Positions 9,505 through 20,883 are shown, counted from the stretch's first letter. The stretch is 64,000 nt of DNA from Pseudidiomarina indica (GCF_900104245.1 NZ_FMXN01000001.1:62001-126000), one strand, 5' to 3'. A program made the numbers and translations. The notes: generated by a model not told the origin, from the sequence alone.

Positions 9505-12162
9505 ATGATGAGTGATCTCGCTAGAGAAGTCGTTCCGGTAAATATTGAAGATGAACTGAAGAGTTCATACCTCGATTACGCCATGAGCGTAATTGTCGGG
9601 CGTGCATTACCGGACGTACGTGATGGGCTCAAACCTGTTCATCGCCGCGTATTGTTTGCGATGAACGAATTACGTAACGATTACAACAAGCCATACAAGA
9701 AATCAGCGCGGATTGTAGGTGACGTGATTGGTAAGTATCACCCTCATGGTGATATCGCGGTCTACGACACGATTGTCCGTATGGCCCAGCCGTTTTCATT
9801 GCGCTATATGCTTGTTGATGGCCAAGGTAACTTTGGTTCCGTTGACGGGGACTCTGCAGCAGCCATGCGTTATACCGAAATTCGGATGGCGAAAATTGCT
9901 GGCGAATTGCTGTCAGATCTAGAAAAGGAAACCGTCGACTTTGTTCCTAACTACGACGGCACAGAACAAATTCCAGAAGTCTTACCGACTCGGGTTCCCA
10001 ACTTATTGGTGAACGGTTCATCCGGGATTGCAGTCGGTATGGCGACCAATATTCCTCCGCATAACTTAACTGAAGTCGTCAATGGCTGTTTAGCCATGAT
10101 TGATAACCCAGCCATTGAGCTGGAAGAGTTAATGGAGTACATCCCAGGGCCTGACTTCCCAACTGCAGCCAGTATTTCAGGCCGTGCAGGCATTATTGAA
10201 GCCTACAAAACCGGCCGGGGCCGTATTCACTTACGTGCCAAAGCCGACATTGAAACCGATAGCAGTGGTCGCGAAGCCATTATCGTGACTGAAATTCCTT
10301 ACCAGGTAAACAAAGCTCGACTGATTGAAAAAATTGCCGAGTTGGTGAAGGAAAAGCGTTTGGAAGGCATCAGCGGTCTACGCGATGAGTCTGACAAAGA
10401 CGGCATGCGTATTGTGATTGAGCTGAAACGTGGCGAAGTTGCAGAAGTAGTGTTGAACCATTTGTATGCGAACACTCAAATGCAAGTGGTGTTTGGCATC
10501 AACATGGTGGCATTGGATAAAAACCAGCCGCGCTTGTTCAACTTACGTGACATGCTGGAATGCTTTATTCTGCACCGTCGTGAAGTGGTTACCCGCCGCT
10601 CGGTGTTTGAATTGCGCAAAGCGCGTGAACGCGCTCATATCCTAGAAGGTTTGGCCATTGCGTTAGCGAATATTGACGATGTGATTGAATTGATTCGTCG
10701 TTCACAAACAGCCGCGGAAGCCAAGCAGGCCTTATTGGGTCGCGCCTGGGTGCTGGGCAATGTTGCTGCCATGCTGGAACGCGCGGGTGTTGACGCTGCG
10801 CGGCCAGAGCATTTAAGTGCCGAATTTGGAATTCGCGACGGTCAATATTACCTGACTGAAGAACAAGCCCAAGCCATTCTTGACTTGCGTTTGCATCGCC
10901 TGACTGGCCTTGAGCATGAGAAGATTTTGGATGAGTACAAAAATCTTCTGCAACAAATTGAAGAATTACTGCATATTTTGAATAGTTCTGAGCGGTTGAT
11001 GGAAGTCATTCGTGAAGAGCTTGAGCAAGTGAAAGCTGAATATGGCGATGCGCGGCGGACGGAAATTACCGCAGCTGCTCACGATATCAGCATGGAAGAC
11101 TTGATCAATGAAGAAGACGTGGTGGTGACCCTGTCACACCACGGCTACGTGAAGTATCAGCCGCTGACCGAGTATGAAGCTCAGCGTCGTGGGGGCAAAG
11201 GAAAATCTGCGACCCGCATGAAGGATGAAGACTTCATTGAACGGTTATGGGTGGCCAACACGCACGATACCATTCTCTGTTTCTCAACCCGTGGCCGTAT
11301 CTACTGGATGAAGGTGTACCAGTTGCCGTTAGCAACCCGTACTTCACGTGGACGCCCGATTGTGAACTTGCTGCCGCTGGAAGAAGGCGAGCGGATTACT
11401 GCTATTTTGCCAACCCGTGATTATCCAGAAGATAAATACGTGTTTATGGCAACCCGTCAAGGCGTGGTCAAGAAAACGCCAATGGAGGCTTATTCACGGC
11501 CACGTAATGGCGGGATTATTGCGCTGAACTTAAATGATGGCGATGAACTGATTGGGGTGGATGTGACCACCGAAGGCGACGAGATCATGTTGTTCTCTGA
11601 TGCTGGTAAAGTGGTGCGCTTCAGCCAAGAACAAGTTCGTTCCATGGGGCGGACGGCCACTGGTGTCCGTGGTATTCGTTTGGATGAAGGCCAGCAAGTG
11701 GTGTCATTGGTGGTACCGCGTGGTAGCGAAACCGATGAAATGCCATGCATTTTGACCGTGACTGAAAATGGTTTCGGAAAACGCACGCCGATTGTTGATT
11801 ATCCAGCGAAGAGCCGTGCAACCAAAGGTGTGGTTTCGATTAAAGTGAGCGAGCGTAATGGTGCCGTGGTCGGTGCCATGGAAGTTCTCGACGCCAACCA
11901 AATCATGCTGATTAGTGACAAAGGAACACTGGTTCGTACCCGTGTTAGCGAAGTCTCCGTTGTGGGTCGAAATACCCAAGGGGTACGGTTAATTCGTACC
12001 GGTGAGGACGAGCACGTGGTTGGCATGCAACGCATTGATGAGGTTGATGAAGACGACGAAACCGATGTGTTGCTCAACGAGCCCGTCGAAGGTGACGACA
12101 ACCACGAGCCGCTTGATGATGAAGCGGATGAGGATGTGGTTGACGACGATAGCGAGGAATAA
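9505..12162 (+). CDS. gyrA: DNA gyrase subunit A, with Ile at the Ser83-equivalent position
   Basis: Breakage-reunion subunit of DNA gyrase, which introduces negative supercoils. The catalytic tyrosine lies in AAMRYTE, and the GyrA-box QRRGGKG marks the DNA-wrapping C-terminal domain. The tail is very acidic. Start may be ATG 9505 or 9508; the second matches MSDLARE of other GyrA proteins, and an AGGGA motif precedes both. In the quinolone-resistance region the sequence is [10 protein letters not shown]: codon ATC at 9754-9756 gives Ile where E. coli has Ser83, while Asp87 is kept. Confidence 0.97.
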   Translation: MMSDLAREVVPVNIEDELKSSYLDYAMSVIVGRALPDVRDGLKPVHRRVLFAMNELRNDYNKPYKKSARIVGDVIGKYHPHGDIAVYDTIVRMAQPFSLRYMLVDGQGNFGSVDGDSAAAMRYTEIRMAKIAGELLSDLEKETVDFVPNYDGTEQIPEVLPTRVPNLLVNGSSGIAVGMATNIPPHNLTEVVNGCLAMIDNPAIELEELMEYIPGPDFPTAASISGRAGIIEAYKTGRGRIHLRAKADIETDSSGREAIIVTEIPYQVNKARLIEKIAELVKEKRLEGISGLRDESDKDGMRIVIELKRGEVAEVVLNHLYANTQMQVVFGINMVALDKNQPRLFNLRDMLECFILHRREVVTRRSVFELRKARERAHILEGLAIALANIDDVIELIRRSQTAAEAKQALLGRAWVLGNVAAMLERAGVDAARPEHLSAEFGIRDGQYYLTEEQAQAILDLRLHRLTGLEHEKILDEYKNLLQQIEELLHILNSSERLMEVIREELEQVKAEYGDARRTEITAAAHDISMEDLINEEDVVVTLSHHGYVKYQPLTEYEAQRRGGKGKSATRMKDEDFIERLWVANTHDTILCFSTRGRIYWMKVYQLPLATRTSRGRPIVNLLPLEEGERITAILPTRDYPEDKYVFMATRQGVVKKTPMEAYSRPRNGGIIALNLNDGDELIGVDVTTEGDEIMLFSDAGKVVRFSQEQVRSMGRTATGVRGIRLDEGQQVVSLVVPRGSETDEMPCILTVTENGFGKRTPIVDYPAKSRATKGVVSIKVSERNGAVVGAMEVLDANQIMLISDKGTLVRTRVSEVSVVGRNTQGVRLIRTGEDEHVVGMQRIDEVDEDDETDVLLNEPVEGDDNHEPLDDEADEDVVDDDSEE

Positions 12163-12166
12163 CGCC

Positions 12167-13249
12167 ATGAGTGCCCCGTTTAATTTTTCTGCGGGGCCGG
12201 CCATGTTGCCGGCAGAGGTCATGCAACAAGCCCAAGAGGAATTCCTCAATTGGAACCAATTGGGCATTTCCGTGATGGAAATTAGTCATCGGGACCCGGT
12301 GTTTGTACGAATGGCGGAGCAAGCCGAGCAAGATTTGCGTGAGCTGATGGCCATTCCAGAAAATTACCGAGTGTTGTTTATGCACGGTGGTGGGCGCGGA
12401 CAGTTTACCGCTGTGCCGCAAAATATCGCCGGTCCAGAAGACACGGTTGATTATCTTGACAGTGGCATTTGGTCGGAATTTGCCATTCGTGAGGCGAAAA
12501 AGTACGTCAAGCACGTCAATGTGGTGGCGGGTGCGGTAACCACCGAACAAGGGAAAGCCATTGCTGCGGTCAACGATTGGCAGCTTTCGCCTCAAGCCGC
12601 TTATTTTCACTATTGTCCCAATGAAACTGTGGATGGGATTGCACTGCACGGTGTACCGGATGTGAACGTTCCCATCGTCGCAGATATGTCCTCTAATATC
12701 TTATCGGAGCCCCTCGATGTGAGCCGCTTTGGCGTGATTTACGCTGGTGCTCAAAAAAATATTGGGCCATCGGGATTTGCGATAGCGATTGTGCGTGATG
12801 ATTTATTAGGTCGAGCCCAAGGGAATACCTCCACCATCATGGATTACACGGTGCAAGCCGCTGAAAACTCCATGTATAACACGCCCAATACCTTTGCTTG
12901 GTACTTGGCTGGGTTGGTCTTTCAATGGCTAAAACGTCAGGGTGGGGTTGCCGCTATGGGCCGTCTCAACCAGGCCAAAGCTGCGAAGTTATACGATTAT
13001 ATTGATCAATCATCGTTTTACCGTAATCCCGTTCATCCAGCATATCGTTCCATGATGAACGTACCGTTTTTGTTGGCTGATGAAGCACTGAATGATGCAT
13101 TTTTGGCGCAAGCCGAAGCTGCGGGGTTGCTGGGCCTGAAAGGGCATCGTTTTGTGGGCGGGATGCGAGCTAGTATCTACAACGCGATGCCGATGGCTGG
13201 CATTGATGCCTTGATCGAGTTTATGCGTGAGTTTGAGCGAAACGCCTAA
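12167..13249 (+). CDS. serC: Phosphoserine aminotransferase
   Basis: PLP-dependent transaminase converting 3-phosphohydroxypyruvate to phosphoserine; it also serves pyridoxal 5'-phosphate synthesis. The family start [15 protein letters not shown] fits ATG 12167, four bases after the gyrA stop. The open frame extends further upstream inside gyrA but that part is not conserved. The PLP lysine is in [12 protein letters not shown], and GGGRGQF binds phosphate. It is 360 residues, against 362 in E. coli. It begins a run with hisC and aroA, so it belongs to an amino-acid biosynthesis cluster. Confidence 0.96.
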   Translation: MSAPFNFSAGPAMLPAEVMQQAQEEFLNWNQLGISVMEISHRDPVFVRMAEQAEQDLRELMAIPENYRVLFMHGGGRGQFTAVPQNIAGPEDTVDYLDSGIWSEFAIREAKKYVKHVNVVAGAVTTEQGKAIAAVNDWQLSPQAAYFHYCPNETVDGIALHGVPDVNVPIVADMSSNILSEPLDVSRFGVIYAGAQKNIGPSGFAIAIVRDDLLGRAQGNTSTIMDYTVQAAENSMYNTPNTFAWYLAGLVFQWLKRQGGVAAMGRLNQAKAAKLYDYIDQSSFYRNPVHPAYRSMMNVPFLLADEALNDAFLAQAEAAGLLGLKGHRFVGGMRASIYNAMPMAGIDALIEFMREFERNA

Positions 13250-13291
13250 CCATAAAAAATAATAATTATCCAGAACAACAAGTAGGTCATC

Positions 13292-14392
13292 ATGAGTTCA
13301 TTTAAAGCAGTTGATTTAGCGAACCCAGGTGTTCGTACCTTAAGCCCTTATCAAGCGGGCAAACCCATTGAAGAAGTTGAGCGGGAGCTGGGCATCAAAA
13401 ATATCATTAAACTGGCGTCCAACGAAAATCCATTAGGCTTGAGTCGCCAAGTGAAAGCGGCCTTGCAAGAGACGCTGGCCGGGTTAGCTCGTTATCCTGA
13501 TGCCAACGGCTTCTATTTAAAATCAAAATTAGCAGCCAAGCATCAGGTGGCAGCGAATCAAATCACCTTGGGTAATGGCTCCAATGATGTGTTGGAACTG
13601 GTCGCGCGCACCTACGTCAGCGCCGATCATGAAGTAATTTTTGCGCAGCACGCATTCGTAGTTTACCCTTTGGTCACGCAAGCCATTGGCGCAACCGGTG
13701 TGGCCGTACCAGCAAAAAATTATGGGCATGATTTGCCGGCCATGCTGCAAGCCATCACGCCGCGCACGCGGATGATCTTTATTGCCAACCCCAACAACCC
13801 AACAGGCACCTTTTTAACGGCCAGCGAGCTGTATGAATTCTTACAGCAAGTGCCAGCCAATGTGCTGGTGGTGTTGGATGAAGCCTATTATGAATACGTG
13901 GACGAAGCCGAGCGTGCCCCTTCCATTCAATGGATTGCGGAGTTCCCGAATTTAGTGGTGTGTCGCACGTTCTCGAAAGCCTACGGGTTAGCGGGGTTAC
14001 GAGCGGGTTATGCGGTGACTCATGCGGATGTTGCCGATTATATGAACCGGGTACGACAGCCGTTTAATATGAATAGCTTGAGTTTGAAAGCTGCCGAAGT
14101 GGCGTTGGATGATGTCGAGTATTTGGCGGAATCCATTCGCTTGAACCAATTAGGGATGGCGCAACTGGTAGAGTTTTGTGAGAGCAAAGGGCTGCCTTAT
14201 ATTCCGTCCCATGGCAACTTTTTAACCATTGAAGTGGGCGATAACGCGGCAAAAATCTATCAGCAGCTGCTGCAAGCTGGCGTCATTGTTCGGCCGGTTG
14301 CGGGCTATGAATTACCGCGGCATTTACGCGTTAGTATTGGTTTGAAACATGAGAACCAAGCCTTTATCGATGCGATGTCAGCGCTGTTGTAA
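13292..14392 (+). CDS. hisC: Histidinol-phosphate / aromatic aminotransferase (HisC2 type)
   Basis: Class I/II PLP aminotransferase of 366 residues. Visible motifs are KLASNENPLG, NPNNPTG, the DEAYYEY aspartate and the PLP lysine in RTFSKAYGLAGLRAGY. The family makes histidinol phosphate. Copies placed between serC and aroA (HisC2) are thought to transaminate prephenate or aromatic keto acids, which would suit its place here. No other his gene is in the window, which also favours the second role. It follows serC by 42 bases. Confidence 0.88.
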   Translation: MSSFKAVDLANPGVRTLSPYQAGKPIEEVERELGIKNIIKLASNENPLGLSRQVKAALQETLAGLARYPDANGFYLKSKLAAKHQVAANQITLGNGSNDVLELVARTYVSADHEVIFAQHAFVVYPLVTQAIGATGVAVPAKNYGHDLPAMLQAITPRTRMIFIANPNNPTGTFLTASELYEFLQQVPANVLVVLDEAYYEYVDEAERAPSIQWIAEFPNLVVCRTFSKAYGLAGLRAGYAVTHADVADYMNRVRQPFNMNSLSLKAAEVALDDVEYLAESIRLNQLGMAQLVEFCESKGLPYIPSHGNFLTIEVGDNAAKIYQQLLQAGVIVRPVAGYELPRHLRVSIGLKHENQAFIDAMSALL

Positions 14393-14413
14393 CCCTGACA
14401 AGAAGGTGGCAGT

Positions 14414-15724
14414 GTGAATACCGAGTGGGCTGAAATTACCTTAAAAAACCTACGCCAATGCCAGGGAGAAGTGATTTTGCCTGGCTCTAAAAGCATTGCG
14501 AACCGCGCGTTGCTAATGGCTGCGTTGTGTGACCAAGGGCAACGAACCACGCTCACTAACGTTCTACGTAGCGATGACACCGACCGCATGATCGAAGCAT
14601 TGCAAGCGCTCGGGGTTCGGTTAGAAGTTGAGTCGGCGACCAGCACCACCGTGCATGTGCATGGCTGTGGCGGACATTGGCCGCAGCAGCCGGCAGAACT
14701 TGATTTAGGCAATGCCGGAACGGCGATGCGGCCGTTGTTGGCGGTATTGAGTGCCACGTGGCAGGCCGACGCTCGAATCACCTTAACCGGCGACGCTCGT
14801 ATGCAAGAACGTCCCGTTGCGGCATTGGTTGATGCCTTAGTGCAGGGCGGCGCGCCACTTCAATGTTCGTCTCAGTGGGGCTATCCACCGGTTCGTATCG
14901 CCGCTGGGTTACAAGGCGGCACCTTTACTATTGATGGCTCCGCATCAAGCCAATATATCTCTGCGTTACTCATGGCCCTACCATTATTGCCACAAGATTC
15001 CGTCCTACGGTTAGTTGGGGAAGTGGTATCGCGTCCATACATTGAATTGACCTTGGCCATGTTAGCCCGCTTTGGCATTGATATTATCGTGCAAAACGAC
15101 CATCAATTCCTGATCGCTGGAGGCCAACGTTATCAAAGCCCAGGTCACTATTGGGTGGAAGGGGATGCCAGTGCTGCATCCTATTGGTTGGCTGCCGCTG
15201 CCATTGCGGGCGGACCGCTCACGATTCGTGGTGTGGGACGGTTAAGTATTCAAGGGGATGTGGCCTTTGCCGATTGCGTGGCACAGATGGGCGCCAAGGT
15301 TACTATCCATGACGAATACATTGAAGTGGAAGGGGCGGCCTTGTACGCTCTCGATGCCGACTATAATGCCATTCCCGATGCCGCCATGACCATGGCCACT
15401 TTAGGCTTGTTCGCGACTGGCACCACGCACATTCGTAACGTTGCCAACTGGCGGATTAAAGAAACCGACCGCTTGGCGGCAATGGCCACTGAGTTGCGCA
15501 AAGTGGGGGCGCAAGTCGAAGAAACTGCCAGTAGCATTCATATTACGCCCCCCGCCGAGCTTCGTCATGGCGTGATTGATACCTATCATGACCACCGCAT
15601 GGCAATGTGCTTTGCCTTGTTGGGTTTCAGCAACGCTGGAGTGACCATTCGTGATCCGTTGTGCTGTGCTAAAACCTATCCGACATTCTTCGACGAATTA
15701 CTGCGTTTAACCGCAGCTGAGTAA
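14414..15724 (+). CDS. aroA: 3-phosphoshikimate 1-carboxyvinyltransferase (EPSP synthase)
   Basis: Sixth step of the shikimate pathway, joining shikimate 3-phosphate and PEP. Recognisable motifs are LPGSKSIANRALLMAAL (substrate-binding Lys and Arg), LGNAGTAMRPL and the C-terminal IKETDRL and DHRMAM segments. Protein length is 436 residues. The first codon is GTG at 14414 with an AAGGTGG ribosome binding site 5 bases or so upstream, giving MNTEWAEITL. It lies 21 bases after hisC and probably shares its transcript. Confidence 0.95.
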   Translation: MNTEWAEITLKNLRQCQGEVILPGSKSIANRALLMAALCDQGQRTTLTNVLRSDDTDRMIEALQALGVRLEVESATSTTVHVHGCGGHWPQQPAELDLGNAGTAMRPLLAVLSATWQADARITLTGDARMQERPVAALVDALVQGGAPLQCSSQWGYPPVRIAAGLQGGTFTIDGSASSQYISALLMALPLLPQDSVLRLVGEVVSRPYIELTLAMLARFGIDIIVQNDHQFLIAGGQRYQSPGHYWVEGDASAASYWLAAAAIAGGPLTIRGVGRLSIQGDVAFADCVAQMGAKVTIHDEYIEVEGAALYALDADYNAIPDAAMTMATLGLFATGTTHIRNVANWRIKETDRLAAMATELRKVGAQVEETASSIHITPPAELRHGVIDTYHDHRMAMCFALLGFSNAGVTIRDPLCCAKTYPTFFDELLRLTAAE

Positions 15725-15749
15725 GCTTATTCACCTATCCTTAACCAAA

Positions 15750-15782
15750 TTGAGATGCAATTTTTTACTAAAAACGTATAAT
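15750..15782 (+). promoter_or_regulatory. Possible promoter for cmk-rpsA
   Basis: A perfect -10 hexamer TATAAT lies at 15777-15782, 30 bases before the cmk start. The best upstream match, TTGAGA at 15750-15755, is 21 bases away, longer than ideal, so the -35 assignment is weak. The AT-rich gap after aroA suggests a new transcription unit begins here. Confidence 0.45.
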
Positions 15783-15811
15783 TGCGGCGCTCATTCTTGG
15801 TAGGGGACCCC

Positions 15812-16513
15812 ATGAATAAAAACATTCCAGTGATTACCATCGACGGACCTAGTGGTGCCGGTAAGGGAACTGTTTGTCGCTTGTTAGCCGAGCAGTTAGG
15901 CTGGCATCTGTTGGACAGCGGAGCGATTTATCGCGTGTTGGCATTAGCTGCAATTCACCATGGCTTTGCTGCGGATGACGAAGAAAGTTTAGCAGCCTTA
16001 GCAGGGACTCTGGATGTCAAATTTGATGTGGAAGAAAACCCAGCGCTAACGCACATTATTTTAGAAGGCGAAGATGTGACCATGGCCATTCGCACCCAAG
16101 AAGTAGCGAACATGGCGTCTAAAGTAGCTGCTTTACCGCGAGTTCGGGAAGCGTTGCTACGCCGCCAACGTGCCTTTAAAGAACTGCCAGGATTGGTGGC
16201 CGATGGGCGCGATATGGGAACCGTGGTGTTCCCGGATGCTGCGGCCAAAATTTTCTTAACGGCCAGTGCTGAAGAACGTGCCGAACGTCGCTTTAAGCAA
16301 TTGCAGGAAAACGGAATCGATGCTAAAATTGACCAATTAATCACCGAGATTCGTGAGCGTGATGAACGTGACACGAATCGCTCTGTTGCTCCTTTGCGGG
16401 CGGCAGAAGGTGCACTTTACATTGATTCGACAGATTTAAGTGTCGAGCAAGTCATGGATCAAATTTTGCAGTTTGCCCACGGTAGACTGACACAAACTGA
16501 GACAGGCACCTAA
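15812..16513 (+). CDS. cmk: Cytidylate kinase
   Basis: Phosphorylates CMP and dCMP. The P-loop is [11 protein letters not shown] at residues 9-19, DSGAIYR and [11 protein letters not shown] are the nucleoside-binding and lid-associated motifs, and RDERDTNR is near the C-terminus. The start at 15812 follows a GGTAGGGGACCCC leader with a good ribosome binding site; 10 extra residues upstream in the same frame are not conserved. It is 233 residues long. cmk precedes rpsA as in most proteobacteria. Confidence 0.95.
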   Translation: MNKNIPVITIDGPSGAGKGTVCRLLAEQLGWHLLDSGAIYRVLALAAIHHGFAADDEESLAALAGTLDVKFDVEENPALTHIILEGEDVTMAIRTQEVANMASKVAALPRVREALLRRQRAFKELPGLVADGRDMGTVVFPDAAAKIFLTASAEERAERRFKQLQENGIDAKIDQLITEIRERDERDTNRSVAPLRAAEGALYIDSTDLSVEQVMDQILQFAHGRLTQTETGT

Positions 16514-16628
16514 TTAACAAGGGGCCGGCTTCGGGGTCTGTAGCAAGGAAAGCTCACAGATTAACTTTAACAACCCCGCCAATCGGGACTGCTTGGTGGA
16601 CGTACTTAACTTATAGTAGTTAAACTTT

Positions 16629-18305
16629 ATGATCGAAAATTTTGCACAACTGTTTGAAGAAAGCCTCAAAGAGGTTGAAACCCGTCCAGGTTCTATCGTT
16701 AAAGGAACCATCGTAGCCATCAACCGTGATGTTGTTCTTGTTGATGCCGGCCTGAAGTCTGAAAGTGCTATCCCTGTTGAACAATTCCGTAACGCTGACG
16801 GCGAGTTGGAAGTTCAAGTAGGTGACGAAATTGATGTGGCTTTAGACGCGGTTGAAGACGGATTTGGTGAAACCATTCTGTCACGCGAGAAAGCGAAGCG
16901 CTACGAGGCTTGGTTAGTACTAGAAAAAGCTTACGAAGACCAAGAAACTGTTATCGGTTTAATTAGCGGTAAAGTGAAAGGCGGCTTCACAGTTGATTTA
17001 GGTGGTGTTCGTGCGTTCTTACCAGGTTCATTGGTAGACGTTCGTCCAGTGCGTGAAACCACACACTTAGAAAACAAAGAATTAGAGTTCAAAGTTATCA
17101 AGCTTGACCAGAAGCGCAACAACGTTGTTGTTTCACGTCGTGCAGTGATTGAAACTGAGAACAGTGCAGAGCGTGATGAACTGCTTGAGAACCTACAAGA
17201 AGGCCAAGAAGTTAAGGGTATCGTTAAGAACTTAACTGACTACGGCGCATTCGTAGACTTAGGCGGTGTTGACGGCTTGCTGCACATCACTGACATGGCT
17301 TGGAAGCGTGTGAAGCACCCAAGCGAAGTAGTGAACGTTGGTGATGAAATTAACGTTAAAGTATTGAAGTTCGATCGTGAGCGTACGCGTGTGTCTTTAG
17401 GTCTGAAGCAATTAGGCGCAGATCCATGGGCAGATATCGCTGCACGTTACCCAGAAGGCCACCGCTTGACGGGTCGTGTGACCAACTTAACAGACTACGG
17501 CTGTTTCGTTGAGATCGAAGAAGGCGTTGAAGGCTTAGTTCACGTTTCTGAAATGGATTGGACAAACAAAAACGTTCACCCATCTAAAGTTGTGAACTTA
17601 GACGACGTTGTTGAAGTGATGGTGCTTGAAATTGATGAAGAGCGTCGTCGTATTTCTCTGGGTCTGAAGCAGTGTAAACCAAACCCATGGGAAGAGTTTG
17701 CGAAAAACTTCAACAAAGGCGACAAAGTTTCTGGCAAAATCAAGTCAATCACTGATTTCGGTATCTTCATCGGTTTAGATGGTGGTATTGACGGTCTGGT
17801 TCATTTGTCAGATATCAGCTGGAACGCAACTGGCGAAGAAGCGGTACGTGACTTCAAAAAAGGCGAAGAAGTAACAGCAGTCGTTCTGCAAGTTGACGCA
17901 GAGCGTGAGCGTATTTCTTTAGGTATCAAGCAACTTGAAGAAGATCCGTTTAACAATTACCTAGCAGCGAATAAAAAAGGTGCTATTGTTAAAGGCAAGG
18001 TAATCGAAGTCGATGCCAAGGGTGCTAAAGTTGAGTTAGCTGATAGCGTTGAAGGTTACATTCGTGCTGCCGACATTTCACGTGACCGCGTTGAAGACGC
18101 GAGCACTGAATTGAAAGTAGGCGACGAAGTTGAAGCTCGTTTCATGGGCGTAGACCGTAAAAACCGTACCTTAAGCCTGTCAATTCGTGCTAAAGACGAA
18201 GTTGAAGAGAAAGAAGCGATTGAGTCAGTGAATAAGCAGCAAGACGAAGCTGACTTCACTAACGCAATGGCTGAAGCTTTCAAAGCGGCTAAAAACGACG
18301 AGTAA
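16629..18305 (+). CDS. rpsA: 30S ribosomal protein S1
   Basis: RNA-binding ribosomal protein needed to bring most mRNAs to the 30S subunit. Length is 558 residues and six S1 domains can be followed, at about residues 21-87, 105-171, 192-260, 277-347, 364-434 and 451-520. Codon use is strongly biased, as expected for very high expression. The start has no good Shine-Dalgarno sequence (TTAAACTTTATG). That agrees with known rpsA genes, where S1 represses its own translation through a structured leader; here the leader would be the 115 bases after cmk. Confidence 0.97.
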   Translation: MIENFAQLFEESLKEVETRPGSIVKGTIVAINRDVVLVDAGLKSESAIPVEQFRNADGELEVQVGDEIDVALDAVEDGFGETILSREKAKRYEAWLVLEKAYEDQETVIGLISGKVKGGFTVDLGGVRAFLPGSLVDVRPVRETTHLENKELEFKVIKLDQKRNNVVVSRRAVIETENSAERDELLENLQEGQEVKGIVKNLTDYGAFVDLGGVDGLLHITDMAWKRVKHPSEVVNVGDEINVKVLKFDRERTRVSLGLKQLGADPWADIAARYPEGHRLTGRVTNLTDYGCFVEIEEGVEGLVHVSEMDWTNKNVHPSKVVNLDDVVEVMVLEIDEERRRISLGLKQCKPNPWEEFAKNFNKGDKVSGKIKSITDFGIFIGLDGGIDGLVHLSDISWNATGEEAVRDFKKGEEVTAVVLQVDAERERISLGIKQLEEDPFNNYLAANKKGAIVKGKVIEVDAKGAKVELADSVEGYIRAADISRDRVEDASTELKVGDEVEARFMGVDRKNRTLSLSIRAKDEVEEKEAIESVNKQQDEADFTNAMAEAFKAAKNDE

Positions 18306-18356
18306 TTCGACTAAACGTGGGCTTGATGCATTGACGCATAAACAAGGAGCAATGTG

Positions 18357-18641
18357 ATGACAAAATCGGAACTGATTAACCAGTTGACGAAGTCGTACCC
18401 AGAGCTGTCTTCGCGTCAAGTAGAAGAGGCAGTGAAGGAAATTATCGAACAGATGGCCCAACAAATGGCCGCTGGTGGACGTATTGAGATACGTGGCTTC
18501 GGCAGTTTCTCTCTGCACTATCGGGCTCCACGCGAAGGGCGTAATCCGAAAACTGGTGAAAAAGTTCAATTGGACGCGAAATACGTGCCTCACTTTAAAC
18601 CAGGAAAAGAACTGCGCGAGCGGGTCAACAATATCGGATAA
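18357..18641 (+). CDS. ihfB: Integration host factor subunit beta
   Basis: DNA-bending protein that works as a heterodimer with IhfA. The sequence of 94 residues has the HU/IHF pattern: MTKSELI start, [14 protein letters not shown], then the DNA-inserting RNPKTGE beta arm and [18 protein letters not shown] at 18343-18348 sets the start at ATG 18357; a GTG three bases earlier is less well spaced. IHF commonly serves tyrosine integrases, so it could take part in movement of the element at 52 kb. A terminator follows. Confidence 0.96.
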   Translation: MTKSELINQLTKSYPELSSRQVEEAVKEIIEQMAQQMAAGGRIEIRGFGSFSLHYRAPREGRNPKTGEKVQLDAKYVPHFKPGKELRERVNNIG

Positions 18642-18660
18642 TTTAACGTCGAGATAATAA

Positions 18661-18695
18661 AAACGGCATGCTATATTAAGCATGCCGTTTTTTTA
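18661..18695 (+). terminator. Rho-independent terminator after ihfB
   Basis: AAACGGCATGC (18661-18671) and GCATGCCGTTT (18680-18690) form an 11-bp stem around an 8-base loop, followed by a run of T. It separates the rpsA-ihfB unit from lapA. Confidence 0.85.
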
Positions 18696-18717
18696 TGAGC
18701 GCCAAACAGGAAAGGTT

Positions 18718-18978
18718 ATGATCCGATTCATTTTTATAGGTCTTCCGCTACTTATCTTATTCTTTATTGCGTTAGCTTTTGGCGCGCTGAATAAGCAGGT
18801 GGTGGCGGTGGATTTTATTATCCTGCAGCAACAACTCAATTTGGCAACCGTCGCCGTGGCCTTTCTTATTTTAGGTTTTATTATTGGTTTGCTCAGCATG
18901 TTCGGGGCTTATTGGGTCGCTCGCCGCGAAGTCCGGCAATTAAAAAAACAGTGGGCGAAGGCTAAGAGCGCGAGTTAA
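18718..18978 (+). CDS. lapA: LPS assembly protein A (LapA, DUF1049)
   Basis: Small inner-membrane protein of 86 residues with two membrane segments (about residues 3-22 and 38-62) separated by a short loop containing VVAVDFIILQQQL, and a basic C-terminal tail. This is the LapA/YciS layout. AGGAAAGG just before ATG 18718 fixes the start; the upstream extension runs into the ihfB terminator. The TAA overlaps the lapB start by one base, so the two are translated together. With LapB it controls LpxC turnover in E. coli. Confidence 0.9.
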   Translation: MIRFIFIGLPLLILFFIALAFGALNKQVVAVDFIILQQQLNLATVAVAFLILGFIIGLLSMFGAYWVARREVRQLKKQWAKAKSAS

Positions 18979-20135
18979 TGTTAGAGCTATTGTTTCTATT
19001 GCTACCTGTTGCCGCTGCCTATGGCTGGTTCATGGGGCGGAATAGTGTACGCAATGAGAATCGGAAAGAGCATGAGCAATTCTCTCGCCAATATGTGACT
19101 GGCTTACATCTTTTGCTTTCTGATCAGCCTGACAAAGCGGTTGATCTCTTTATTGAACTCCTTGATGTCGACTCTGACACCTTAGAAACCCATTGGGCCT
19201 TAGGAAAGCTGTTTCGCCGACGCGGTGAATTAGAACGGGCCATCAAAATCCATCAAAACCTTACCTCACGACCCACCATTTCGGACCACGAGCGGCGCCA
19301 AGCCATGTTCGAACTGGGGTTGGATTATCTTGCGGCAGGCATTTATGACCGGGCCGAAGAAATGCTGCTGGCATTGCAGCAAGACAAACAATTCAGCGAA
19401 GCCTGTTTACGCCACTTAGTAGAACTTTATGAGTCGACTCACGAGTGGGATAAAGCCATTCGCGTTGCGCTGAAACTACTCCGCTATGATGCCTCGGTGG
19501 GCGTAGTGGTGGCGCAGCTATATTGTGAATTGGCGGAACTCCAAAACGAGTCGGAACAAGCAGAAAAGTTCTATTTAAAAGCTCGTAAATACGATCCCCA
19601 TTGTGTTCGAGCCGCATTGGCATTAGGGCGGATGTGGTATAATCAAGGCGCTTATCGGAAGGCTCAAGCTATCTTAATTGGCATCCTTGAAGATGATCCA
19701 GAATTCTTAAGTGAAGCCTTGCCGTTAATTAAGGCCTGTTATGAAGAAATGGATGATTTAGGCGGGCTTATTTGGTTCCTACAACGAGGAGTCAAAGAAG
19801 CAAAATCCACCACGGCTGCCATGATGCTGTCGGAAATGATTGCCCATGAGAATGGACTAGAAGCGGCAGAACAGTTTATTCAAGCCACTTTGCTGGAAAA
19901 CCCGACCATGCGAGGTTTCCATAAGTTAATGGACTTTCATATCCGCACCGCGGATATGGGGAAAGCACGCGATAGTTTGAAAATGTTGCAACGAATGGTG
20001 CAACAACAAATTCAACAACGGCCGAAGTATCGTTGTCGTAACTGTGGATTTTCTGGGAGTACCTTGTATTGGCAGTGTCCCTCGTGTCGGACATGGGGTG
20101 ATATCAAGCCCATCATCGGTTTAGACGGAGAATAA
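18978..20135 (+). CDS. lapB: LPS assembly protein B (LapB)
   Basis: Inner-membrane anchored TPR protein that coordinates lipopolysaccharide synthesis and FtsH degradation of LpxC. Residues 1-17 form the membrane anchor, several TPR repeats fill residues 70-330, and the C-terminus has a rubredoxin-like metal site: CRNCGFSG followed by CPSCRTWG. Length is 385 residues (E. coli 389). Its regulator partner YejM/LapC is encoded at 61-62.7 kb. pyrF begins directly after the stop. Confidence 0.94.
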   Translation: MLELLFLLLPVAAAYGWFMGRNSVRNENRKEHEQFSRQYVTGLHLLLSDQPDKAVDLFIELLDVDSDTLETHWALGKLFRRRGELERAIKIHQNLTSRPTISDHERRQAMFELGLDYLAAGIYDRAEEMLLALQQDKQFSEACLRHLVELYESTHEWDKAIRVALKLLRYDASVGVVVAQLYCELAELQNESEQAEKFYLKARKYDPHCVRAALALGRMWYNQGAYRKAQAILIGILEDDPEFLSEALPLIKACYEEMDDLGGLIWFLQRGVKEAKSTTAAMMLSEMIAHENGLEAAEQFIQATLLENPTMRGFHKLMDFHIRTADMGKARDSLKMLQRMVQQQIQQRPKYRCRNCGFSGSTLYWQCPSCRTWGDIKPIIGLDGE

Positions 20136-20834
20136 ATGAGTCAGCAGCCCATCATTTGTATTGCTTTAGATTACCCCGATGCCGCCTCAGCGTGGCCACT
20201 TATCGATCAACTGGAACCGCAGCACTGTGCCTTAAAAGTCGGTAAAGAGTTATTTACCAGTGCGGGACCTGATTTTGTGCGAGAGTTGGTCGCGCGTGGG
20301 TTTAAGGTGTTTTTAGACCTGAAATTTCATGATATTCCAACCACGGTGCACAACGCCGTGCGGGCGGCGGCGGAACTCGGTGTCTGGATGGTGAACGTAC
20401 ATGCAAGTGGCGGACGCCGAATGTTGGAGGCGGCCGTTGCGGCGGTGGCCGATGTCAAACAGCGCCCCTATGTGATTGCGGTGACGGTATTGACCAGCAT
20501 GACCGCAGAGGACTTGGCAGAAGTCGGCATTACGGCGGCACCAGCAACTCACGTGCTTGAACTTGCTAAACTCGCGCAAACTGCGGGCTTAGATGGGGTG
20601 GTCTGTTCAGCCCAGGAAGCAGCCGCTATTGCACAGCAATGTGGTGCAGGTTTCTTGCGGGTAACGCCTGGCATTCGCCCAGCCGGAGCGGCACAAGGCG
20701 ACCAGCGGCGCATTATGACGCCACCTGAAGCGGCGGCCCTTGGTATCGAAGTATTAGTGATTGGCCGACCGATTACCCAAGCCGCTGACCCGGTCGCGGC
20801 ATTACTGGAAATTAAGCAATCACTGATGGCTTAA
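20136..20834 (+). CDS. pyrF: Orotidine 5'-phosphate decarboxylase
   Basis: Final step of UMP synthesis. The catalytic signature [13 protein letters not shown] is at residues 59-71, with ALDYPD at the N-terminus, TPGIRP and VIGRPITQA for phosphate binding. It has 232 residues. The ATG follows the lapB stop with no gap, as in E. coli, where the two are also adjacent. Confidence 0.96.
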   Translation: MSQQPIICIALDYPDAASAWPLIDQLEPQHCALKVGKELFTSAGPDFVRELVARGFKVFLDLKFHDIPTTVHNAVRAAAELGVWMVNVHASGGRRMLEAAVAAVADVKQRPYVIAVTVLTSMTAEDLAEVGITAAPATHVLELAKLAQTAGLDGVVCSAQEAAAIAQQCGAGFLRVTPGIRPAGAAQGDQRRIMTPPEAAALGIEVLVIGRPITQAADPVAALLEIKQSLMA

Positions 20835-20883
20835 TCCGAGCTATTTATTCGTATTCAACACCATTCCTTCCTAAACTTTTAAG

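Noticed and set aside
16514-16628. A riboswitch in the leader of rpsA
   Set aside because: No recognised riboswitch pattern; S1 autoregulation through leader structure explains the weak start region.
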